A program made the position numbers and the translations under genes. From Austropuccinia psidii (taxonomy: Eukaryota; Basidiomycota; Pucciniomycetes; Pucciniales; Sphaerophragmiaceae), in contig JALGQZ010000002.1 of the NCBI GenBank assembly GCA_023105745.1, forward strand, positions 41,709,997 to 41,773,996: a DNA stretch of 64,000 bases. Direction: 5' to 3'. A model generated the notes under the pieces. The model made no database searches. It was not told where the DNA came from and worked only from the letters and a program-made list of their open reading frames with translations. Shown here one piece after another: positions 44,731 to 54,217 of this stretch; position 1 is the first letter of the stretch, and every line of letters starts with the position of its first letter.

Positions 44731-46936
44731 TGATATAAGATGATCCAGCTGTATAACCTTTACCTCTGGCTGGTTTGGTTTTCTGAGTTTTAGCATCTTC
44801 CACATGTATGAGATCCATACATTCAGTACTGTACTGTGGTAAGTGAGTATGCATTTCTGTGACTTCAAAGGAAACATTAATATTTTCTATACTAAGTTCA
44901 TCTGGTAAATCCTCCTCTTCAGAAGGTTCAGAATCACTTTCACGTACAGGGACATCATTTGTTTCTTTTGTGTCATCTTTATCAATTTCTATCTCATTGA
45001 TTCTTGTCCTTTTGGGACAATTATTAGCCAAATGAGATGTACTTCCACACTTATGACATTTCAAACGAGCTTTGTAATGTGGTTTATTGGGTTTGGAAAT
45101 TGGTTTCCAACTGGTTTTGTTGTCCATTGGGGGTTGATACCAATTTCTACCAATTTTTGTTCTAGTAGTGATGTCCTCCATAGCATTGATATAGTCTCCT
45201 GTAGAGCAAGGCTTAATACATCTGCTTCTTATAGCATGCTCAAGGTCACCACCACACTTTCTTAATATCCTTTTATGTACCATTGTTTCAGACATATTTG
45301 TTTAAGAAACCAAGACATGGGCCTGTCCCTCTCAATATTAAAAATGGCTTCTTCAAAAGAATTCTCCATTTTAAATCTCTAGGAATTATTTGCCCATTTG
45401 GAAATAATTTGTTCTTTCCACCAAGGCCAACAATGTTTACCATGGTCTTGTCTTATTTTGTAATACCATTACTTTGCTGATTTGGTAAACAATGGGTGTA
45501 ATCTGGCACTTATGTATTCATCTGGTGTGTAAAAGTCTTCTTTAAACATATCAATTGCTTTCACAAATTCCATATGATTATATTCCCCTTCACCACTGAA
45601 GGTTGGCCATTCCTCTAATCTTGGAATGTCTTTAAAATTTCAAGCAGTTTCTACTTCTGCATTACTTGAAATTGTATGATGTAAGTCATTATTCAAGTTT
45701 ATCAAATTTCTGTCAAGAATTGGTGTAGACTGTCTTGGCAAATCATTCTTCAGTGATATATATCGTTACTTTATTAAATATCTTCTTTCCATTCAAGTCT
45801 TGTTTATCACTTTTTTCCAATTGTTCTTGGAGAAGAGCTGTATTGTGCGCAGTTGAGTTTTCCAAGTTTTGAACTTGTAATCTTAATTCATTTAACTGTC
45901 TAGTTATAAAAGAAATAGAATTGTCATCTGGTTGATTGAGTAAGGTAACCTTAGACTCAATTCTTGTCCAAATTTCTGTCAAAGACAAAATATTGTATTT
46001 ATTAACATTTTCAAGGCCAATAATGGTGTTTTGTGACTCTTTCACTTGCAGTATCTCATTACACAACTTTTTTTGGATATACTAAAATGTTTTAAGCTTT
46101 GTCATAATTTCTTTATTACAAGTTTCAATTTTGTTTACAAGCTTTACAAGATCTATTTCTTTGGAAAAGATTTGTTCAATCTTTCCTCTTCCTTGTTTTT
46201 GAATTCCATCAGAGTTCTTGCCATATTGAACACATTGTCCATGGCTGTCTTCTCTTTCTTGGGAATCCTGCAATTCTGCAGGTAAGGCTTGTTCCACTTG
46301 GGCTTTGCCTTTCCCTTTACCTTTTGCTTGCCCTTATGGTTGCTCTTTGGGGTTTTCTTGGGATTTTTTGGCACTTGTTGAGGCAGACTTTTGCTTTTGG
46401 AGGCTTTGGGAGCTTCCACTGGGCTGTTTTCCTTCCCTTGGGCCCACTTCTTCTTCTGGTCCTCTGATAACATGCTTTGGTTTTTCAACCAAGCTTTTAT
46501 CTGTTGGACTTGTTCTTTGCAAGACATGGGTGTCCAACCCTTCAGAGGTTCCTCTGTCTTTTCTGCCCCCAAGAACTTCTTCACTTGAAGATATGATTTC
46601 ATGGTGCCTATCCAAAGACTTGGGAGAAGTTCCCACTCTTGTTGTTTTGCTGCCATAAACCAATTCTTGTACTGAGACTGGTATATCTCTATTGTTGCCT
46701 GTTGAAAGTGAATCAGGTCTAACAACAGCAATAGCAGTTATTTCAGCTTCTGGACTCTCAATAAGAGTGTCAAAGGTGCTGGCTAACCTTTGGGAGCTGG
46801 TGAAAGTTCTGGCATCCTCAATTTGTGCCTCTCCTCTGGGCTGACATTCTTGTCTTTTTGATTTATGACTGGAATTTCCTGGTCCAGATCCATTTGATTG
46901 GATGGAGTAGTTACTTCCACTTCTAGTAGGAGTCAT
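44651..46936 (-). pseudogene. Gag of family C
   Basis: Starts MTPTRSGSNYSIQSNGSGPG at 46936. The N-terminal half is Ser/Lys/Glu-rich and probably disordered (SRKEG-like LEGRKDRGTSEGLDTHVLQ, PKHVIRGPEEEVGPREGKQ). A second frame (46066-45743) is a helical coiled-coil region (NIISFITRQLNELRLQVQN, NTALLQEQLEKSDKQDL). After a heavily broken stretch (45300-45740) with IISKWANNS and FKMENSFEEAIFNIERDRPM comes a good frame (45295-44651): MVHKRILRKCGGDLEHAIRS, an intact zinc knuckle CHKCGSTSHLANNC, and an acidic linker SDSEPSEEEDLPDEL, leading to the protease. Gag packages the element RNA into particles. At least four frame changes and several stops make it non-functional. Confidence 0.9.
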
Positions 46937-47642
46937 TTCACGTCAATATAGAGTAATTAAGACTAATAAATGCATTTAATTCACCTGCTGGACCTTTAAA
47001 AGGTTTTTGGGTAATTAAACCCCTTGGTGCTGGGCTGGTTTGAATTTCAATACTAGATTCTGAGGCTTCACAGTCTGAAGATCTTTCTCTGATGGATGAC
47101 ACTAAAGAAAAAAATTATAAGTTACTTCATAAAACAACAAAAATAACTTACCAACTCAACTTATTGGATAAAGGTGTTTTAATTTAATTTATGTAAAATT
47201 GCTTCAAAAATAAAGAAAAATTGTCCAAGATTAAAGAAAAAATGTTTTTAGTAAAGATTTTTATGTTTTAAACTTTCTATTTGATTTTATATTTTCTTGA
47301 AAGAAATAATAATTATGCCATAATCAGTTATTAATCAAAACTGTATTATTATTCACTTCATACTAGAATAACTCAAAGAATGAATTTCAAATCTGTGATG
47401 TGAAAAAGCCACTGTTTAGATAAAGGAATCCTATTCCAAGTCACTCAATAGTATATTGGTCAAACAATATTCTTAAGAAAAATAACTTTATCAGTGTTAT
47501 AAAAATTATTTATAAGGAATAAGTCCCAAAAAAGCCAATATTAAAGTAAATATGGCAATTTTATGTCAAAAAACAGTAAAATAAGGTCTAGGATATGATT
47601 TATGTCCCGAAAATTGGTTAAAATAATGGCCAGGCCCCCAAA
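46937..47642 (-). other. 5' leader of family C with splice-like sites
   Basis: Between the 5' LTR and Gag. A - strand acceptor TTTCTTTAG (AG at 47102-47103) precedes an open stretch SSIRERSSDCEASESSIEIQ, ending SPAPRGLITQKPFKGPAG at about 46986. The second, truncated copy keeps the same acceptor (53787-53788) and reading (SSIRES-like). So the leader may be spliced, or Gag may begin upstream of the ATG at 46936. Confidence 0.5.
47622..47640 (-). other. primer-binding site of family C
   Basis: - strand TGGGGGCCTGGCCATTATT begins two bases after the LTR end. The same site stands next to the third LTR (TGGGGGCCTTGCCATGTTT, 54215 downward). Confidence 0.6.
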
Positions 47643-49539
47643 TGTAAGGCCTTTCTATTAAACTCTTGATAATAGTAGCAATATCAAGGGTACTATGACT
47701 GTCCTCAGTAGAAGAATATACTATAATAAAATATTATAACCACAAATTTAAATATAATTATTAAAAATAATTATATAAAAAAATAGATTTCATCATTATT
47801 ATATAAAATAATAATAAAAAAATATAATAATTATAATAAATTATCATTATTCTATTATTGTTATAGGCACTGACAATTATAACAATAAGGAGTGTAAAGG
47901 TCTTAATGAGACAATTACACATGGAAAATATAAATATTGAACCACTTATAAATAATATGTAAATATTATTTATAAAAGAACTAAAACACACACCGTGCAG
48001 AAATAATTCTTATAGAAAAATTCTATATAAAAAAACTAATAATAGATAAAAAAATATAGAATTTTAGACAAAACTTATTTATAATATTTATTCAATAAAA
48101 AGGTCAAACAACAACAGTTATCATATAAAATAATAATTAGAAGTTAAAAACACGCCAAAAATCAATAATTTTAAAGAAAAAACAGCTTTTTATAATAAAA
48201 ACTATGATTAAAGAGTTTTTGAGAGGAATTTGTGGATTTTTACAAGATATTTTAAGGACACTAATTTTATAAGATAAAATATATTATAGTTTATTACAAC
48301 AATAATCTAATATCTATGATTTCAATTCTTCAATTTAAGATTTATAAAGAATAAAATACTTAAGAAATACTTTAATAATAAGATTTTATATATAACAAAA
48401 CTTTACCTGTTTAGATGTCTAACATAATTGGATTTATAATTGATGATTGACAAAAACAGTGATGAAAAGACCCTTTTTATATTGACAGAGCAGCCCTCAT
48501 GATTCATAATGTATATAGAGGGCATGATCAGGTCAAAACTGAAAAACCATGCTTAAAAATAAGGTTCTTAGCTTAAGGTAACTTATTTTTGATTCCAATT
48601 CAAAGTTACCAGTGTTAATCTTAGCTCCAAGTAGCTTTAATCCTCATTTGAGTTAATTATTTATATGTTTTGATATAAAATAAGTATATTTATATCAAAT
48701 CTTATCACATGAAAAACTTAAAAATAGAGTTTCAAGCAAAAATATCTCAAACTCAATTTTTGATTAATTTTTAAAGAAATCTTAATTTTCTTTAAGGATA
48801 ATCAAAAGAGTAAATTTCCAGGCTGATTACCCAGGAAATCTGTTTGTAAAGTATACTTAAAATTGATTTATACATATATTATGTTAAATTGTAAGCTGTG
48901 TGAAATCTTCAAGCAAATCCATTAATAATTGAATTTTCAATGAATTTTTGAAGTTATTACTATTTTTCCATGTAAAATAGCAATACACACTAAACCTTAA
49001 CTTTTGATAAGGCTTTAATGCTTGTAAACTTAAAGCTTTAAGCTTATTTAAGCTTTGATATGTCTCAAAAATTTAATTTCAAGCCTGCATATTGGGATTT
49101 ATCCTTTGGAAGCTTGAAATTCCTGTCTGAATCGGGATAAAACCAGTTTAAACTTTAAGGTTGCATCAAAGTCTAATCTTAAAGTTTAAATAAGGTTGAA
49201 AATCCTCCGATACAGGTGGACAACCTTAATTTAAGCCTTGCAGATCTAAATCGTTGGGTAACCCAGCTCTGTTTGGTCTTTTCCCTTTGTCCTACCTTTT
49301 TGCGTGGATTTTGCCCTTCTATTTATTTAAAGCCATACTATGGCCTTAAACACTTTCAAATTGAGCTCACACAGGATTTAAATTGTATATGGCAAATCCT
49401 TAGCCAATTGAGTAAATATAAACAACACCTCAATTTTAACAAAAATTCTGGTAAGCTTGCATAAAACTTATGCAACTTTAAATTTAAGCTTATTTTACCT
49501 TAAATTTAACAATCTTTAAAAAATGTTAAAAAATTTACA

Positions 49540-49542
49540 TTA
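49540..49542. other. TTA at the left edge of the Harbinger-like insertion
   Basis: PIF/Harbinger elements duplicate a 3-bp TTA/TWA target. TTA directly precedes GGGGGTGTC here; the matching right TTA is lost with the right end. Confidence 0.5.
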
Positions 49543-49631
49543 GGGGGTGTCAAAGTCACCAAATCCCACACTCAAAATGCCAAGTTTTTTTTGCCAAAAT
49601 CCAACATTGATTTTTTGGGATTTCAGAAATC

Positions 49632-49651
49632 CCACACCTTAAGAGGTGTGG
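49632..49651. repeat. perfect 8-bp hairpin near the transposon left end
   Basis: CCACACCT (49632-49639), loop TAAG, AGGTGTGG (49644-49651). It contains GGTGTG words like the terminus, so it may be a transposase or subterminal recognition motif. Confidence 0.8.
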
Positions 49652-49860
49652 TATTTTAAGGTAAAAAAATCCAGGTTTTTTGGTACCAAGTCCCATGTTT
49701 GAATACTAAAATCCCGCCTTTAGCTTCCCATAAAGGCACATGTTTAAGAAACACAGCTCAGTAAGAGCATGCTAAATTGCATAAAATCTGAATAAACTCA
49801 TCATTTATTAAAGTATTTCATTTTAAATTGCATTTACTACAGGCCTTTTTTTCATTTACC

Positions 49861-51105
49861 ATGCCCAAGGCATCACAAAGGCTACCTTGACTTCAGACCT
49901 TAAGCTCGCTGCAGCTCATTGATGCTCTCAACTCTGATATTAATCCTGATATCCAGGAAGATATAACCTTATTAGATATAATAACATCACAAAGATACAT
50001 CAATCCTCGTAGAAGATATCCACCACATTACATGTATATGATGAATGATTTACAAACATTATCATCTGAAATGTTTTGACAGCTATGTAGGACCACACAT
50101 GAATCATTTGAAAAATTGGTTGCACAAATTCAAGCTGATCAAACCTTTCAAAACTCATCACAAAACAAAAAACAAAATCCTGCCATCAAATTGGCTGTGG
50201 CATTTTCAAGGCTAGGTTCAAATGGCAATGGGGCCGCTTTGGGCAAGATTGGAATGTTGTTTGGCATTAGCCATGGGGCTATTGTGTTGTACACTCAAAG
50301 AGTGATCCAGATATCAATGAAGCTGAAGTGCAAAGTGATTATGTGGCCAACAATACAACGACAAAGAGAGATGTCTCAAGTAATGCAAGCAGAAGGCTTC
50401 CATGGGTGCATTGAGCTTATTGATGGGAGTCTCATACCATTATCACAACACCCCCCAATGATGGTGAAGCCTATTTTTATTGCAAAAAGAGGTAAGATGT
50501 TGATTCTTTATTCTTTATTTAAATTTTACTGAATGTTTACAAATAAGGTATTCTATGTCAATACAGCTGGTTTGCAATATCAACAAACAGTTCACTGCGC
50601 TACATGTTGGTTGTACTGGGTCACTTCATGATTTGCATGTCTATCAACATGTGAAAATAGCACAAATACTTCAGAGTTTTATGAAAAGGATCAGTACTTA
50701 CTTGCCGATTCATCATATGAAAGCTCTCCTTGGGTTGTTCCAGCATATAAGTAAGTTGTAGCACAGAATGAAGACAACCATTCTTTCAATTACTGTCTAG
50801 CAAAATCAAGAGTCAGAATCAAGGATGCAATTGGAATTTTGAAGGGGGGGTGGTTTTCTCTAAGGGAAATGCGAAATAAAATGAGGGATAATAATGAAAT
50901 TGAATATTTTGTTAGTTGGGTCATTTCTTGCACAATTTTACATAATATATTAGCACAAATTGGAAATGAATGGTTTGATCTATATGAGGATCATGATCCA
51001 CCACATGCAAAAAATCTGTCCAATAACCACATTGGGGAAGATGTGGTAAATATGCGTGAAAAAATTAAACCAGTTACTTTGGCATGGAAAGATAGTCAAT
51101 TGTGA
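49861..51105 (+). pseudogene. PIF/Harbinger transposase (DDE_Tnp_4-like), inactivated
   Basis: The frame opens MPKASQRL at 49861, with stops at 49888 and 50077, and continues PRRRYPPHYMYMMNDLQTLS, then RTTHESFEKLVAQIQ (helical N-terminal region). KLAVAFSRLGSNGNGAALGK is the helix-turn-helix-like part. The catalytic domain follows: first Asp in CIELIDGSLIPLSQ; after a one-base frameshift, an exon end reading NDGEAYFYCKKR; an intron at 50492-50547 (GTAAGA...AAG); then VCNINKQFTALHVGCTGSLH; second Asp in LADSSYESSPWVVPAYK (another frame shift); and CLAKSRVRIKDAIGILKGGW, where the catalytic Glu of the usual RIEH motif is Lys (50821-50823). The tail is YFVSWVISCTILHNILAQIG. The enzyme would cut and join the element ends; this copy cannot. 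Confidence 0.9.
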
Positions 51106-51182
51106 AATTCATCGGGACAATTGATTTATGTACTTAATTTAATGGAAAACAACAGAGTGGAGATGTTATTGAGAAAATAAAA

Positions 51183-52539
51183 CTATTTACACTTAACATT
51201 TTTCGTTCTTTTTTGGTCTTGTATATTTCTTTCAAAGTACCCATTGACTTTGAAATTAATTTTGGTGGGTGTCCTTTTCAAGAATTTGTCACCTACATTA
51301 AATAATTTATGGTTGATTTGAAAATAACATCCAAAATGAGTTATTTCATCATCATTGATCATTTCTTGAGGAGGTTTTGTTGTATGATGAACGATTGTTG
51401 ATGTCTTCCAAAGAATTTCCATGATGCCAGGTTTCTTTAAAAAATCAATCTCCATTTTCAATTCCAGGAAGTGCAAGCCATGTCCCCATGGGGTGAAGAC
51501 AGTTGCAAGGGGATGAAAATCTCTTTTGGATACAAAAGAAAATATACCATGAGTCCAGGCATTGAGATCATTAAAATCTTGGTGTGGCTTATTGAAAAAT
51601 GCGTCTTGAGTGACAATCACGTTGGCAAATGATTTGAATTCTTCCTTTGGATTTGCACAAGACCATTCCAGTTGACTGAAACTTGATAATTTGGCTGCAT
51701 CCATTAATGACTGATTTTCATTTGCAGCTAGTTTTGAAAAATGGGGAATTCTTGAGTAAACAAATTTGTCATATTACTGAAGTTTGGTCCATTGCATGTT
51801 ATCCAATTTAATTTGATGAGGAGTCAAACCAGGTTCTCTGGAGGAAACACCTAAGAATATTTAAATTACTTATTAATTATTAAATCAAGAAGCAAAAAAG
51901 ATCACACACCTGCAGATTTGCCAGAGTCAGAACCAGGACAAAACCCAATACCTTTCATAATGCCACCTAGGACTTTCTTATTGGTTTTAATTTCTTATCA
52001 ATTTTGAGATAATGACATTAATGTCATGATGAGGGTTTGGAGAAATTGAGAGTGGCCAGAATAATTATTAAAAGAGGTTAGTTCATATATTATGACAGGC
52101 AAAAAGGGCTTTTTTGTTTTATCAATGAAATATAAGGATGGGGGAGAGTATTGAGAGATGAAAGTTTTAGCCATGAGGCATTGGCTGATATCTTGTCAAT
52201 TGAAATGGTCAAAAAGTTTTCATATTCTTTGTTTGAATGGCCAAGGTGAGACATAATCTGTTTTGAATAATGAATGTGTTGTCTTTGGCTTTGGGTGAGT
52301 TTTCTTTTATGAATTGATTTGGTATTTTTATCCTCATGATATTCTATATTTGGTTTAGTCCTAACCATGACATCAAGTGGAGGAATAGTACATTCAAAAT
52401 CATTCAAATCATTCTGATGATGTGCTGAATCTGGTTTAGTCCTAACCATGACATTATCAGAATGATTTGCAGAGTGAGAGGGACGAGGAGGTTTTTTTTT
52501 GAATTTCAAAGAAGGAAGGGGGCTGAAATGGAATGACAT
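51183..52539 (-). pseudogene. Tet/JBP-like 2OG-Fe(II) dioxygenase gene, transposon cargo, lightly damaged
   Basis: Starts MSFHFSPLPSLKFKKKPPRP at 52539. The basic N-terminus has a repeated VMVRTKP motif (twice) and KRKLTQSQRQHIHYSKQ. A one-base shift in a T-run near 52105 continues as PVIIYELTSFNNYSGHSQFL, then, after two adjacent stops (51995-52000), VLGGIMKGIGFCPGSDSGKS. An intron (51851-51909, GTGTGT...TTCTTAG) joins in frame to GVSSREPGLTPHQIKLDN; one more stop (51774). The core keeps SFANVIVTQDAFFNKPHQDF, with the iron-binding H-x-D (51584-51576), and TSTIVHHTTKPP with the distal His (51384-51389), then EITHFGCYFQINHKLF where 2-oxoglutarate would bind. This order matches fungal Tet-like dioxygenases, which oxidise 5-methylcytosine in characterised members. 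Activity here is inferred. Confidence 0.68.
51851..51909 (-). other. intron in the Tet/JBP-like gene
   Basis: - strand GTGTGTGATC...TTAAATATTCTTAG, 59 nt. Splicing keeps the frame (A-G-V-S-S) across a conserved-looking GIGF...GKSAG segment. Confidence 0.7.
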
Positions 52540-52710
52540 TGCACAATAAACCCTTATAAAAAATCCACCCCTATATCAACAGATAAATAAAAAGATGAAA
52601 GAAAAATTCAAATAAAAAATCATTTAACATTCATAATGATAAAAAAAGAACAAAAAATAATCATAAGTAAAAAATAATTATTATTCAAAAAAAATAAAAC
52701 AAAACAAAAA

Positions 52711-52921
52711 ACATCATCAGTGATTCATGATGATAATGATAAAAAGAAGAAAAAAATCAGCATTCATGATCAACAGAAAAAGAAAAAATCAAATCATAAA
52801 GATGATTATGATTTAAAAAAAACATCATTAGTGATTCATGATGATGATGATAAAAAACATCAGCCTTTATGATAAACAAATAAAGAAAAAAATCAAATCA
52901 TCAAGGTGATTATGATTTGAA
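52711..52921. repeat. two-copy tandem repeat, period 111 bp
   Basis: ACATCATCAGTGATTCATGA (52711) and ACATCATTAGTGATTCATGA (52822) start two similar units, each ending in TCAAATCATnAAGrTGATTATGATTT. They lie in the low-complexity A/T-rich right part of the transposon. Confidence 0.75.
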
Positions 52922-53174
52922 AAAAGTAATAATAATCATAATTAAGATTATGGTTTTTTTAAAAAAAATAATCAGTGTACCCTAGGTCATTTTTGGTTTA
53001 GAATCCAAAAATGACATAATATTTATAACTTTCTTTATCCAAAAACAAGTTATACTTATTTTTTGTTATTTTTTATTCCAAATTGAATTGAAAAGTCTGT
53101 TCAAGACTAAATGAACTGTATTGAAAGACATTTTTCAGCTTATTGGTATGTTATACATACCTCACAGGCTCACA

Positions 53175-54217
53175 GCTGTTGTCCATTCCTTGGTCCAACT
53201 TCCTCTTCTGGTCCTCTGATAACATGCTGAGGTTTTTCAACCAAGCGTTCATCTGTTGGCCTTATGCCTTGCAAGAAATGGGTGTCCAACCCCTCAGAAG
53301 CTCTTCTGTCTTCTCTGGGCCCATAAACTTCTTCACTTGAAGATAAGAGTTCATTGTGCCTATCCAAAGACTTGGCAGAAGTTCCCACTCCTGCTGCTTT
53401 GCCACCATAAACCAGTTCTTGTACTGAGACTTGTATATCTCTATTGCTTCCTCTTGGAAATTATTCAGGTCTTTGAGAACTGGTGAAAGCTCTGGCATCC
53501 TTCATTTGTGCCTCTCCTTTGGGCTGAAATCCTGGTCTTTTGGATTTTTGGCTTGAATGTCCTGGTCTTGATCCATTTGATTGGATGGAGTAATTACTTC
53601 CACTTCTAGTAGGAGTCATTTCATGTCAATTTTAAGAAAAAAATGGACTAAGAAATGTATTGAATTAACCTTCTGTACCTTTAAAGGGTTCTTTGGTAAT
53701 TAAGCCCCTTGGTGCTGGGATGGTTTGAATTTCAATACAAGACTCTGATGCCTCATAGTCTGAAGAGCTTTCTCTGATGGATGAAACTAGAGAAAAGTAA
53801 AAATATAAGTTATTTTATCCAAAAATAAAAATAAATCATAAACTAATCTTATTGAATAAAGTTGTTTTAATGTAATTTATGGCAAATTACCTCAAAATTA
53901 AGAAAAAATGTCTAAAAATAAAAGAAAAATTGTTTTTAATACAGATTTTTAAATTTTTTATGTTATTTTATATTTCCTTTTAAAGGAATAATAATTATGC
54001 AATTGATAAGTTATTAATCAAAATTCTATTATTATTCACTTTATGCTAGAATAACTCAAAGAATAAATTTCCAGTCTTTGATGTGAAAAAGCCACTGGTT
54101 AGACAAAAGAAATTTATTTCAAGTCACTCAATAGTATATTTTTTCAAACAAGTAAAATAAGGTCTAGAATATGATCTATGTCCCAAAAATTGGTTAAAAC
54201 ATGGCAAGGCCCCCAAA
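53175..54217 (-). pseudogene. second, truncated family C internal region (Gag start and leader)
   Basis: Homologous to 46425-47642 of the main copy: frames 53498-53262 and 53388-53170 carry IYKSQYKNWFMVAKQQEWEL, LPSLWIGTMNSYLQVKKFMG and STDER-like VEKPQHVIRGPEEEVGPRN. The leader keeps the splice acceptor (53787-53788) and the PBS next to LTR copy 4. All sequence 3' of mid-Gag, including pol, is missing, and the Gag sequence joins exactly to the terminal CACA of LTR copy 3. Confidence 0.85.

Larger units (their letters stand above)
49543..52974. mobile_element. PIF/Harbinger-like DNA transposon carrying a Tet/JBP-like gene
   Basis: A 3.43-kb insertion inside LTR copy 3. The left end begins GGGGGTGTCAAAGTCACC after TTA, as PIF/Harbinger termini do, and a perfect hairpin lies 90 bases inside. 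It holds a DDE transposase on the + strand (49861-51105) and, 77 bases further and converging with it, a dioxygenase-like gene on the - strand (51183-52539). Canonical members carry a transposase and a Myb-like protein; no Myb gene is seen. The right terminal inverted repeat (CTTTGACACCCCC) is absent: the element ends in low-complexity sequence directly against resumed LTR, so its right end and some LTR were deleted. Confidence 0.82.
47643..53174 (-). repeat. family C LTR, copy 3, interrupted by a DNA transposon
   Basis: LTR sequence runs from 47643 (TGTAAGGCC) to about 49542, then resumes at 52975 (GTGTACCCTAGG) and ends CTCACAGGCTCACA at 53174. Between them lies the PIF/Harbinger-like insertion. 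Comparison with copies 2 and 4 shows that about 70 bases of LTR, from the segment around CTGTGAGATTCTTAAATC to AACACCTTATGG, are missing at the junction. Confidence 0.88.

Noticed and set aside
46305..46658. 117-codon + strand frame (Phe/Pro/Leu-rich)
   Set aside because: Antisense shadow of the disordered Gag N-terminus.
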